DNA from: Candidatus Peregrinibacteria bacterium RIFOXYB2_FULL_32_7
GTDB taxonomy: Bacteria > Patescibacteriota > Gracilibacteria > UBA1369 > GWF2-33-10
Assembly (NCBI GenBank): GCA_001787465.1
Contig: MFXJ01000027.1
Span: forward strand, 1 to 11,442
Length of the DNA: 11,442 nt
Direction of reading: 5' to 3'
Shown here: positions 1-7,148 of the stretch, piece by piece
Numbering within the stretch: the stretch's first letter is position 1
How the letters are laid out: each line of letters starts with the position of its first letter
Translations under genes and position numbers: made by a program
Notes under the pieces: model-generated
Seen by the model: the letters and a program-made list of their open reading frames with translations, nothing else
Databases searched by the model: none
What the model was told of the DNA's origin: nothing

Positions 1-396
1 AAGCTTCACTTCATGCTCGCCTATTTCTTTGATGTGTTTTTCGAGTTTTATATTTGATTTATCAATTTCAATTTTTAATTGATTTGCTAAAGCTTCAACG
101 ATTGTTTTCTCATCAATAGATCCATAAAGCGTTCCTTTTTCTGTGGTTTTTTCTTTGAACTTAAGTTTAGCATTCTTGAGTTGCTGCGCAATTGCTTTTG
201 CATTTACCGCTATTTGTTCTTTTTTCGTTACATCTTTTGCTTTTCTAATTTTTGCTAATTCTTTTTCGTGTTTGTCAGCCATTGTTGCAAATCCTTGAGG
301 GAATAAGTAGTTACGAAAAAATCCAGGACGAATTTTAACGATATCGCCTTTAAAACCTAATTTTTTAACATCTTTTTTAAGAACAGCTTCTAACAT
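1..396 (-). CDS. rplI: 50S ribosomal protein L9, N-terminal part (runs off window edge)
   Basis: L9 is a structural protein of the large ribosomal subunit; its N-terminal domain binds 23S rRNA near the L1 stalk and a long helix links it to a C-terminal domain. The 132 codons visible begin MLEAVLKKDVKKLGFKGDIV and contain the family signature around residues 18-40 (GDIVKIRPGFFRNYLFPQG, matching the usual GDvV-V--GyaRNyLiP-g). A lysine-rich helical linker follows (about 42-75), then the start of the C-terminal domain (KGTLYGSIDEKTIVEAL). Family length is about 150, so roughly the last 15-20 residues are cut off by the window. The ATG at 396 is the only sensible start; no Shine-Dalgarno motif precedes it. 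It is divergent from the giant gene at 588, so it seems to be first in its transcript here, whereas in many bacteria it follows rpsF and rpsR. Several CPR groups are reported to lack L9, so its presence is mildly informative for classification. Confidence 0.97.
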   Translation of the reverse strand, partial: MLEAVLKKDVKKLGFKGDIVKIRPGFFRNYLFPQGFATMADKHEKELAKIRKAKDVTKKEQIAVNAKAIAQQLKNAKLKFKEKTTEKGTLYGSIDEKTIVEALANQLKIEIDKSNIKLEKHIKEIGEHEVKL

Positions 397-411
397 GGTT
401 TTTATTTAATA

Positions 412-417
412 TATAAT
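412..417 (+). promoter_or_regulatory. Perfect TATAAT, candidate -10 for the 588-4691 gene
   Basis: A perfect TATAAT lies on the plus strand. CTAACA at 390-395, inside the start of rplI, sits 16 bases upstream and matches TTGACA at four positions. If used, transcription would start near 424 and the giant gene would have a leader of about 165 bases that includes the hairpin at 455-477. In such an A/T-rich spacer a chance TATAAT is quite possible. Confidence 0.3.
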
Positions 418-425
418 GCTAGTAA

Positions 426-454
426 GTATTAGCATAGGAATATAGAATCGGCAA
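426..454 (-). promoter_or_regulatory. Candidate promoter for rplI
   Basis: On the minus strand TTGCCG (454-449) and TAATAC (431-426) are separated by exactly 17 bases, and the bases before the second hexamer read TGC, giving an extended -10 form. A transcript would start near 419 and leave a leader of about 23 bases before the L9 start codon. The -10 hexamer matches the consensus at only three positions, so this is a weak inference. Confidence 0.35.
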
Positions 455-477
455 GATGAAATTATTGGAGTTTCATC
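455..477 (+). repeat. Weak hairpin followed by T-run in the divergent spacer
   Basis: GATGAAATT (455-463) can pair with AGTTTCATC (469-477), with one G-T pair and a five-base loop, and the sequence continues ATTTTTT. The shape is terminator- or attenuator-like on the plus strand, although no plus-strand gene ends here. It lies in the presumed leader of the 588-4691 gene and just upstream of the candidate rplI promoter. The low GC content makes any function uncertain. Confidence 0.3.
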
Positions 478-587
478 ATTTTTTACGAAAATTAAATAAG
501 CATGGTTGATTATGATTAGTATAAAAACGAATCAAGTGAATTTTACGTGAGAAATAATAAGAAAAAGCTAATTTTTTTGTCTATTTT

Positions 588-3500
588 GTGATACAATATC
601 AAGATATTATATATAAATTATTTATGGTTGAAATGAAAAAGGATATTGAAAATAATGATACAGACAAACATTGTTTAGAATTATTAAATGTTTTAGAAGC
701 ACATCCAGAGCTGATGTCTGAAGGACTTAGATTTATAACATTTACAATTATAGCCAGATATTCTATTGAAGATGCATTATGGCTAGCAGAAGTTAAAGAC
801 CATGGCAGAGTTTTACGTAAAGTAAGTACAATTAATCCTTATACAAATGGATGGTTACGAAAAGAAGATTATCCTTTATTGTTTTGTATTGGAGATATTT
901 TGCGTTCTGAATATGATGTTGATGAAACTTATTATTCTGATTTTTTTACTACTTTAAAAAATATTAGAAAAGGAAATGTTTTTGAAGGAGTATTTGATTC
1001 GTCTGATCCTGAAAATTTAAAGTTTGCTTGTATAATTGATTTTTATAAACAGGAAGAGGAGCGCAAAGCTGAACAGCAAAAATCAACTCGTAAAATAGAA
1101 AGGACTAAATATACAGCAGTTGAGCAGGGTGAGATGTATTTAAAATCTTTGCGTGCGGAAATGGCAAATGCTGGGAATGTTAGTGCTCATTTTGTTTTTG
1201 ATAAAATTGAGGAAAAACTTTTTCGAGATAGAATTTCAGTTCAAATTAAATCTATTAGTGATCCTGATATTGCGAATATGCTTTGTAGAATATTTGATGA
1301 TCCTAAACAAAATAGACATGATTTTCTTTATAAATTGGGAAAAGCCATGAAGAGAGAGCCAACAAAACATCAGGAATTTGAGTGTCTTATAGCTGAATAT
1401 GAAGTTGTATATTCTTATGCTTATAATACAGCACGAGATTTAGTGAAAAGAGTTCAAGGCCTTTCTAGGGAAGATAAAGAAAAATTTTCTTATGAGGGAG
1501 AAATACCTGTAGAAACAGCAAAAATGGTCTTTCAGGCTATCGGAGTCATTTATAGAGAAACTGATTTTCCAAAAGCTCCAGTTGATTATTTAAAAGATGC
1601 AAGACGACAACTTGCATTAAATGGATTGGAAAATGTTAAAAAAGTGATGAGATGTGCTTATGTCGTTCCAGTAGTTGATGGAGGTGAAAAAGTAGTCTGG
1701 GGGGATGGTAAAGAGAGCGAAAGATATCTTGATTGTATCCGAATTAAGTGTGATCAATCTATTTTTATTGCTAAAACGAGATCTGCTTATTATGTTATTA
1801 AACCTGATTGTGAACCAGAGTTGATTGAGGCAAATCCTGAAGATGGGTTGATTAGATCTCCTATTATAACAGATAAGGGTTTGGTTTTTATTTTTGATAC
1901 TGCGGAAAGTTCAACAGTTGTTGAACATTTTCCTGGTGGTAAAAATTACCATTTTCCAACAGCAGAAAATATGTTTTTAAATCCATTATTAGGAACTTAT
2001 ATTCGATATTTTCAAGTTGGAAATGGAAATATGCTTAGCTCTAGGTCTATAATTTTTCAAGATGGTATTACTTTAGAAAGTGTTATTGAAATGAATCTAA
2101 GATTATCTGATTGTGCTTATTTTTTATGTGTGAAAGATGGGAAATATGTTATATATAATCATGAACGGAATGTCGTTTTAACTGTAGCATTAAATGATTT
2201 TAATGAATACAGTAGAGTTGGTTTATTTGTTGATAATGGACAACCGATATTAGCGGCCAAAAATAAAGATTCTATAACTGTTGCTGGTAGTTTTGGTATA
2301 AAAACTGTTAGAGCAGGAGATAGTTTATTTGCCAGATATAATGGAAAAGATATTGATTTTAATACAGTTTCATTTTGTCAATTAAAGAATAAATTTCGTT
2401 GTATTTTAGAGGTACAATCCGGAGACAGATACACATATGATGTTTTTGATGCTCAATTAAGAAGGCTGTCTTATAAGTTAGAAGATGATCTTCATCTTGC
2501 ATTATATTGTAATATCAATAGCAATGCTATTTTCCCATCTGAAATAACTAAACCTGATGGGAGGGTTAAAATTTGTATTTTAGATGACAAATTAAGTCAT
2601 ACTGATTTATATTTTGATGATCTTCCAGGGGGATTTTCTTTTTTAACTTTGTATATGGCTTCTCAGTTATCTGATAGAGAAAAAGAAATGTTAGCTTTAT
2701 TAAAATTACCATCTCCATCATGTGCAGAAATTGATGCTTATTTTGCTAAATATGCTTCTAAAAAAAATGTAGATCAAAGGAGAGCTGAAGCAACTCAAAT
2801 TTTATTTAGAAAAGCACATCTTCAGCATTTAAGAGAATCTGGTGCTGATGTTTATGGGAAGGCTGTTCAAAGAACAGCATCTTCTCAAACCAAAGAAAGG
2901 GCAAGAAATATAATTGAGCAATTTTTTCCTGAATTAAAATCTTGCAAAAAAATATCTTTTAATCCATATAAAACTGAACTGCCGTTATCTGTAAAAAATA
3001 CAATTGCGAATTTGCGAAGAAAATCTCATGCTTTGGTTTTAAACAGAAATTTATTTATTGCAACAGCTTTGGCTACTTGTATTGGAGTAGTATCAATTGC
3101 TTCTTTTACAGATGAAAAAGATAAAGTTGGTTTTGGCGTAACAGCTAATAATATAAGTTTATTGGGAGGAGGCGATCCAAGAGTGACAGATGGCGTGTTA
3201 TTTATGAATACAGGTTTGCGTGTTCCAGAAATAATTAGTACTGAACTTTATGACGAATATCTTGGATATAATGCGTGGGTTATTGCTGATCAACCTCATT
3301 ATGTTGGATCACAAAAAGATTTAACTGAAGATGATCTTACTCAAACTTATACATGGACGCTTACAAAAGGTATTTCAGGCCAAAATTTAGTTGCCTTGCC
3401 TTTTTTACTGGGTGCAGAGATTGTAGAGGTTGAAGGTACTACATCTCAAGGTGAAACTTTACCTTTGGATGTAGAAAAAAATAGATTTGGCGGGTTTATT

Positions 3501-4691
3501 GCGGATCTTGATGGAGAAAAAATAACAAGCATCAAATATACTCAAGAAAGATCATCATCATATAATGATTTATCTGATATTTCTCAAACTGAATATGATG
3601 ATTTTAAAACAAAATTTCAACAAGAGCATGGTGATGCAGAATCTCAAAGATTATTTCCAATGCCTGATTTTGTTAAAAAATTTCTTGATAGTATTGAAAA
3701 TTTAAGGCCTGTAGAGAAATTAACAGCTATAAGAGATTTTCTTTGGCAAGTATCTGTTTATGATTATAAAAATGCTGAAATAGAAGAACAGAAACGTACT
3801 TTGGGTTTAGGTGGGAGAATTAATATGATGCAATCAAGAGCAAATAAAATTTCTAATGAGAATCCAAATGATAAAACCTTGAAAGATAAAAAATTAGCAG
3901 GGATTTGTTGGGATTTTTCGGCTTTATCTACTGCAATGTTACGCGAAGCAGGATTTTTGGCTCAAGTGCATAGGGGATATTTACCTGATGACGAAGAAGT
4001 AAAAACTAGTCGTTCTCATGCTGTTACAGCTGTTATTTGGCCTGTTGAAAATGAAGGTTCATATAAGACGGTTAGTCTTGATGCAACACCTATTGATAGT
4101 TATGGTGAAAAACCTTCTGATGATAGCCAAATTTTATCTAAAGAAGAATTGCAAAATTTAATTGATCATATATTTAGTAAAGAATTATTTCTGTTGTTTT
4201 TAGTAGTTTCTTATTTATTATATCAAAAAGATCATTTTAAATTAATTCCTTTAAAAAGATTTTCTGAAGTAACCGATGATTTTGGGACAAAATCTCAAAA
4301 ATCATTGATTGATAAATCAGACATTGAAGCAATGGAAAATTCTGAATTGTTGTTAAATGAAAGTGTTTTAAAACTTATTGATGGTCTTATAAATGTAACT
4401 TTATGGTCTGGTGTTGAAATTGAGCAGTCAAATAATAAATTAATAAAATATTTGAAAGATGTTCCTTCAAATTATTCAGTGAATGCTGAAAATATATATG
4501 CAATGATTGATGATTTTTTACGAAGTCTTGCGGAAAAACTGCATTTAAATCAGTCAGAGACTTGTAATATTGCAATTAGAATTTTTAATGGAATATTTGC
4601 TGAAAAAGATTTGCTTTCAAAATTTGCTATATCAGATGAACAGATAGCTGGAATGAAACAACTTATTCAGACAATTCAAAAACATCATTAA
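588..4691 (+). CDS. Giant two-TM protein with propeller-like region and extracytoplasmic transglutaminase-like domain
   Basis: 1367 residues; no gene name recognised. Visible layers: a helical, charged N-terminal part (about 1-350); a beta-rich stretch (about 355-685) of repeated strand-turn units, propeller-like; a basic helical segment (690-820); membrane segment 1 (about 822-840); a beta-rich part (about 855-1010) whose residues 873-897 (LRVPEII, LYDEYLGYNAW) resemble the domain before the transglutaminase core in TgpA proteins; a transglutaminase-like core (about 1020-1175) with Cys1107 (GICWDFSALSTAMLREAG), His1144 (SHAVTAVIWPV) and Asp1165 (VSLDATP); membrane segment 2 (about 1200-1215); and a helical tail to 1367. 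Basic residues before segment 1 and after segment 2 place both ends in the cytoplasm and the catalytic part outside. The fold suggests a cysteine protease, amidase or transglutaminase; the substrate is unknown. The start is GTG at 588; ATG at 624 is an alternative, and neither has a ribosome binding site. Family assignment is by motif only. Confidence 0.9.
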   Translation: MIQYQDIIYKLFMVEMKKDIENNDTDKHCLELLNVLEAHPELMSEGLRFITFTIIARYSIEDALWLAEVKDHGRVLRKVSTINPYTNGWLRKEDYPLLFCIGDILRSEYDVDETYYSDFFTTLKNIRKGNVFEGVFDSSDPENLKFACIIDFYKQEEERKAEQQKSTRKIERTKYTAVEQGEMYLKSLRAEMANAGNVSAHFVFDKIEEKLFRDRISVQIKSISDPDIANMLCRIFDDPKQNRHDFLYKLGKAMKREPTKHQEFECLIAEYEVVYSYAYNTARDLVKRVQGLSREDKEKFSYEGEIPVETAKMVFQAIGVIYRETDFPKAPVDYLKDARRQLALNGLENVKKVMRCAYVVPVVDGGEKVVWGDGKESERYLDCIRIKCDQSIFIAKTRSAYYVIKPDCEPELIEANPEDGLIRSPIITDKGLVFIFDTAESSTVVEHFPGGKNYHFPTAENMFLNPLLGTYIRYFQVGNGNMLSSRSIIFQDGITLESVIEMNLRLSDCAYFLCVKDGKYVIYNHERNVVLTVALNDFNEYSRVGLFVDNGQPILAAKNKDSITVAGSFGIKTVRAGDSLFARYNGKDIDFNTVSFCQLKNKFRCILEVQSGDRYTYDVFDAQLRRLSYKLEDDLHLALYCNINSNAIFPSEITKPDGRVKICILDDKLSHTDLYFDDLPGGFSFLTLYMASQLSDREKEMLALLKLPSPSCAEIDAYFAKYASKKNVDQRRAEATQILFRKAHLQHLRESGADVYGKAVQRTASSQTKERARNIIEQFFPELKSCKKISFNPYKTELPLSVKNTIANLRRKSHALVLNRNLFIATALATCIGVVSIASFTDEKDKVGFGVTANNISLLGGGDPRVTDGVLFMNTGLRVPEIISTELYDEYLGYNAWVIADQPHYVGSQKDLTEDDLTQTYTWTLTKGISGQNLVALPFLLGAEIVEVEGTTSQGETLPLDVEKNRFGGFIADLDGEKITSIKYTQERSSSYNDLSDISQTEYDDFKTKFQQEHGDAESQRLFPMPDFVKKFLDSIENLRPVEKLTAIRDFLWQVSVYDYKNAEIEEQKRTLGLGGRINMMQSRANKISNENPNDKTLKDKKLAGICWDFSALSTAMLREAGFLAQVHRGYLPDDEEVKTSRSHAVTAVIWPVENEGSYKTVSLDATPIDSYGEKPSDDSQILSKEELQNLIDHIFSKELFLLFLVVSYLLYQKDHFKLIPLKRFSEVTDDFGTKSQKSLIDKSDIEAMENSELLLNESVLKLIDGLINVTLWSGVEIEQSNNKLIKYLKDVPSNYSVNAENIYAMIDDFLRSLAEKLHLNQSETCNIAIRIFNGIFAEKDLLSKFAISDEQIAGMKQLIQTIQKHH

Positions 4692-4704
4692 GATTTTTTT
4701 GAAT
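4674..4704. repeat. A/T-rich inverted repeat across the stop codon; convergent spacer
   Basis: ATTCAAAAA (4674-4682) and TTTTTGAAT (4696-4704) form a perfect 9-bp inverted repeat with a 13-base loop containing the TAA of the giant gene. It might serve as a weak terminator, but the T-run lies inside the stem rather than after it. The rest of the 86-base spacer between the two convergent genes shows no GC-rich hairpin. Confidence 0.25.
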
Positions 4705-4777
4705 CATTTTCTTGCATTTTATTATTCATCAACATTCTAGCTCGATCACTTTGAAAAATTACGGAAACTTTAAGGAA

Positions 4778-6448
4778 TTAATTTTCCTTTTCCCATTCGC
4801 AAATCCCTTCAAATCTGTCTGCTGGGGTTGCGAGTTTGCCTAGATCTCCTATGTCTATTTTTTTATCTACTATGTAGTAATAAGTGGGCGTAAATAAATA
4901 AATTGCTGGGATATCGTTAGCCAAAATATCGCCAATTCGTTTTAATTTTTCTTGTTTAGTTTCTTCGTCAAAAGTGCCTCTCACATCTTCAATTAATTGA
5001 TCTACTCTTACATTTCTGTAACTGGATAAATTAAGACCTCTACCTTTGGATTGACCTGAATGCAAATAAGAATAAAGATCAAGGTTATAGCCTAAACTTT
5101 GGCCGTAGAGCAGTAAATCATAATCTCGGTCAAGAATTAAATATTGCAAGAAATTAAATGGATAAGATTCGATCTGTAAATCAACGCCTACTGCTTTTAA
5201 TTGGTCTTTGATTAAAGAAATAAGTTTTTCATTCATAATTTCTTGTTGAGAACCTTCATCATATCGTTTAGTTAACAATCTTAATGATAGAGTTTCACCA
5301 TTAGTGTTTTCGCGTAAGCTAGTTTTTTCGTTAAGTTTCCAGCCTTCATCAAAAAGAGCGCCTTTAGCTTCTTCTATATTTGATTGAAATGACCATTGTT
5401 CAGTTTGTAATTCTAAAAGCGGAGTATCAACGACAAAATCGTAACCCATTTCATTAACAATTTGTTTTTTATCTAAAGCTTTTTGCAGAGCAAGGCGCAT
5501 TTTTTTATTTTTTAAAATCGGTCGATCAGTATTGATAAATAACGCTGTATATCTAGGTAGAATATATTGATAAAAAGAAAATCTTTCGTCATAAATTTCG
5601 TCTACTTCTGATTTTGAAAGCCCAGCCACTCCATTAATCATGGAAATATTTTTCTTTAAAGCTTCAAAATTCGGAAAAATTACAAAACTTATTTTTGAAA
5701 TATTTGATTTTTTATCAGAATATTCTTCGTAGCGCGATAATTGAATTCGACTTAAATCATTATTTCTTATCATGGAGTCAAATTTATATGGTCCGTTGCC
5801 GATGGGGAATTGATTAAGCGAACTTGTTTGAATTTCAGCGATAGGAACATCTTGCCAAATATGTTTTGGTAATAAACCGACTAAAGTATTGGTAAAGAAG
5901 AAAGAATTTTTTGTTGGCAGTGTAAATTTAACTGTATACTGATCAATTTTTGTTATTTCTACTTCTTTGAAGGAATCTTGTAAGACAATATTAGGAAATT
6001 GTGGATTTTGTATGACATCGCGATAGGTGAAAATAATATCATCAGCCGTAAGGGCTTCATTATCATGCCATTTAGCGTTGGGATTAATATAAAAAGTATA
6101 TTCTTTTTGATCGACGTTTAAAGTGTGAGTAGCGATCTTCTCATTGTCAATAACCTCTGCAGTAGATGAATCGTATCTGCTTAAACCTTGAAATATGAGT
6201 TTCGTAATATCATTATCAACAGAATTTAGTCCACTGAATAACGGATTTAAAACGCCGATTTCGCCGATAAATCCTTCGACATAAATATTTTCATCTATAT
6301 TAAAAATTTCCTTTTCGCCTCCAGCAAAAATTAAATTAAATAAAGAAAATACAAAAAATAAAGTTAAAACTAAAATCCCATAACGCTCTTTTGTAGTAAA
6401 AGCTTTGCAGGTAAGTTTTGAGATATAGAAAAATTCTTTAAAATCCAT
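4778..6448 (-). CDS. Membrane-anchored extracellular solute-binding protein, family 5 (peptide-binding type)
   Basis: 556 residues, the usual length for family 5 binding proteins (SBP_bac_5; OppA/DppA-like), which capture peptides or similar ligands and normally pass them to an ABC permease. One membrane segment at about 23-42 follows a short basic N-terminus (KLTCKAFTTKER). The signature of the family appears at 126-142 (KWHDNEALTADDIIFTY, compare kFHDG-plTAeDV-fs), preceded by a strand YTFYINPN. Further typical parts are LLPKHIW, IGNGPYKF, a helix MRLALQKALDKKQIV and a late LYLF-type C-terminal region (AIYLFTPTYY). There is no cysteine at the end of the membrane segment, so it does not look like a lipoprotein; it is probably held by an uncleaved N-terminal anchor. 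No permease or ATPase subunit is encoded nearby. It is the last gene of the minus-strand block, 17 bases after secG. ATG start without a visible ribosome binding site. Confidence 0.93.
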   Translation of the reverse strand: MDFKEFFYISKLTCKAFTTKERYGILVLTLFFVFSLFNLIFAGGEKEIFNIDENIYVEGFIGEIGVLNPLFSGLNSVDNDITKLIFQGLSRYDSSTAEVIDNEKIATHTLNVDQKEYTFYINPNAKWHDNEALTADDIIFTYRDVIQNPQFPNIVLQDSFKEVEITKIDQYTVKFTLPTKNSFFFTNTLVGLLPKHIWQDVPIAEIQTSSLNQFPIGNGPYKFDSMIRNNDLSRIQLSRYEEYSDKKSNISKISFVIFPNFEALKKNISMINGVAGLSKSEVDEIYDERFSFYQYILPRYTALFINTDRPILKNKKMRLALQKALDKKQIVNEMGYDFVVDTPLLELQTEQWSFQSNIEEAKGALFDEGWKLNEKTSLRENTNGETLSLRLLTKRYDEGSQQEIMNEKLISLIKDQLKAVGVDLQIESYPFNFLQYLILDRDYDLLLYGQSLGYNLDLYSYLHSGQSKGRGLNLSSYRNVRVDQLIEDVRGTFDEETKQEKLKRIGDILANDIPAIYLFTPTYYYIVDKKIDIGDLGKLATPADRFEGICEWEKEN

Positions 6449-6465
6449 AAATCACGAATCACTTT

Positions 6466-6681
6466 TTAAAATATAAACATGATGAGAGAACTCAAAACGA
6501 AAACGGCTAATAAAACAACGGTCGCATTAAATATAATTTTTTCAGGTCCTCTTCTACTTGTAAACACTTGATTTGAAGAAGTGCCGGCAATACTTCCAAG
6601 ACCGGATCCTCTTTGTTGCGCTATTATAAAGATAGTCAGTAAAATAGCGCTAATGATTTGAATAAATTTGATTATTTCCAC
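6466..6681 (-). CDS. secG: Protein translocase subunit SecG
   Basis: 71 residues, normal for SecG, the small accessory subunit of the SecYEG channel that assists SecA-driven export across the cytoplasmic membrane. Two membrane segments (about 4-21 and 50-71) flank a conserved cytoplasmic loop with QQRGSGLGSIAGTSSNQVF and then SRRGPEKI, which matches the family pattern (lQ-gKG-gl-a-fGg-s-q-fG-r-a---l). Start is GTG at 6681; no Shine-Dalgarno motif is visible, and no ATG offers a full first helix. It lies 18 bases after the PF04020-type gene and 17 bases before the solute-binding protein, so cotranscription is likely. The binding protein that follows is itself a Sec substrate by its N-terminal anchor. 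Confidence 0.93.
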   Translation of the reverse strand: MEIIKFIQIISAILLTIFIIAQQRGSGLGSIAGTSSNQVFTSRRGPEKIIFNATVVLLAVFVLSSLIMFIF

Positions 6682-6691
6682 GGTGAAAAAA

Positions 6692-6704
6692 TTTAGAATC
6701 TAAA
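6692..6704. repeat. Small palindrome TTTAGA-A-TCTAAA between two genes
   Basis: A 6-bp inverted repeat with one central base fills much of the 18-base gap between secG and the upstream gene and overlaps that gene's stop codon (6700-6702). Similar TTTAGA words occur in the spacer near 7080-7105. It is too short and A/T-rich to assign a role. Confidence 0.25.
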
Positions 6705-7068
6705 ATTTGAGTAAAAATCTTTCTATCCAATTGGCAATTCCAAAAATAATTGCGGCTAAAAGATAATCTAATCTATCGGTTACAATCAAGTCAATATTTG
6801 CAAAATCCAAAATTTCCAGCATGTAATCTACAAAATAAAGGATAAAAGAATTAATAATAACTAAAAAAAGTCCCATGCTTATTAAAATAAATGGCAGTGA
6901 CAAAAGTTTTAAAATTGGTTTTAAAATATTATTTAGCAGTCCAATAATCACTCCTGTCAGAAGAAAAAAATAAATTCCGCCTGTAAAATCAACTCCATTT
7001 AAAATTTCAATTACAATATAAAGAGCGCCCATATTCACAAGAAGTCCAATAATTATCCTTTTAATCAT
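6700..7068 (-). CDS. Four-TM membrane protein of the 'phage holin superfamily IV' type (PF04020, YvlD-like)
   Basis: 122 residues, nearly all hydrophobic, with four predicted membrane segments (about 4-22, 28-47, 56-80 and 96-116). The central motif GLLNNILKPILKLLSLPFIL followed by GLFLVIINSFILYFVDYMLE matches the hallmark of PF04020 (gl-N-liKPil-lltlP-t-lTlGlF-lviNal-l). The family is widespread in bacterial chromosomes outside prophages; despite the database name, a lysis role is not established, and nothing nearby suggests a prophage. Function is unknown, presumably envelope-related. ATG start at 7068, overlapping no neighbour; the 80-base gap upstream, after the PrsW-type gene, is the largest within the block and could hold an internal promoter, but I see no convincing one. 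Confidence 0.88.
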   Translation of the reverse strand: MIKRIIIGLLVNMGALYIVIEILNGVDFTGGIYFFLLTGVIIGLLNNILKPILKLLSLPFILISMGLFLVIINSFILYFVDYMLEILDFANIDLIVTDRLDYLLAAIIFGIANWIERFLLKF

Positions 7069-7148
7069 GACGATTAAGATTTAGAAAATTTAGATTAAAT
7101 TGTAGATTTATTTTAAAACTTTGCCGCAGCTCCGTCTATATAATTTCT

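Noticed and set aside
1..6. AAGCTT at the very first base
   Set aside because: A HindIII site at the window edge inside rplI; also found as part of normal coding sequence. No biological meaning can be drawn from one occurrence.
1153..1350. Open frame of 65 codons on the plus strand
   Set aside because: Lies within the giant gene in another frame; low-complexity hydrophobic product with no start signal.
4387..4575. Minus-strand open frame of 62 codons
   Set aside because: Antisense shadow of the giant gene's 3' part.
588..4691. Frameshifted fusion of two or more genes
   Set aside because: The frame is continuous with uniform codon style and domain boundaries joined by plausible linkers and membrane segments; no stop or internal start suggests separate genes.
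4772..4789. AAGGAA/TTCCTT inverted repeat at the end of the solute-binding protein gene
   Set aside because: Only six base pairs, overlaps the coding end, and no U-run follows on the minus strand, so it does not qualify as a terminator.
6700..7068. Prophage lysis gene
   Set aside because: The 'holin' name of PF04020 is historical; no endolysin, phage structural gene or integrase is nearby and the family is common in non-phage chromosomal settings.
7109..7148. GC-richer patch (GCCGCAGCTCCG) as a terminator or tRNA remnant
   Set aside because: No stem longer than four base pairs can be formed and no cloverleaf is possible.
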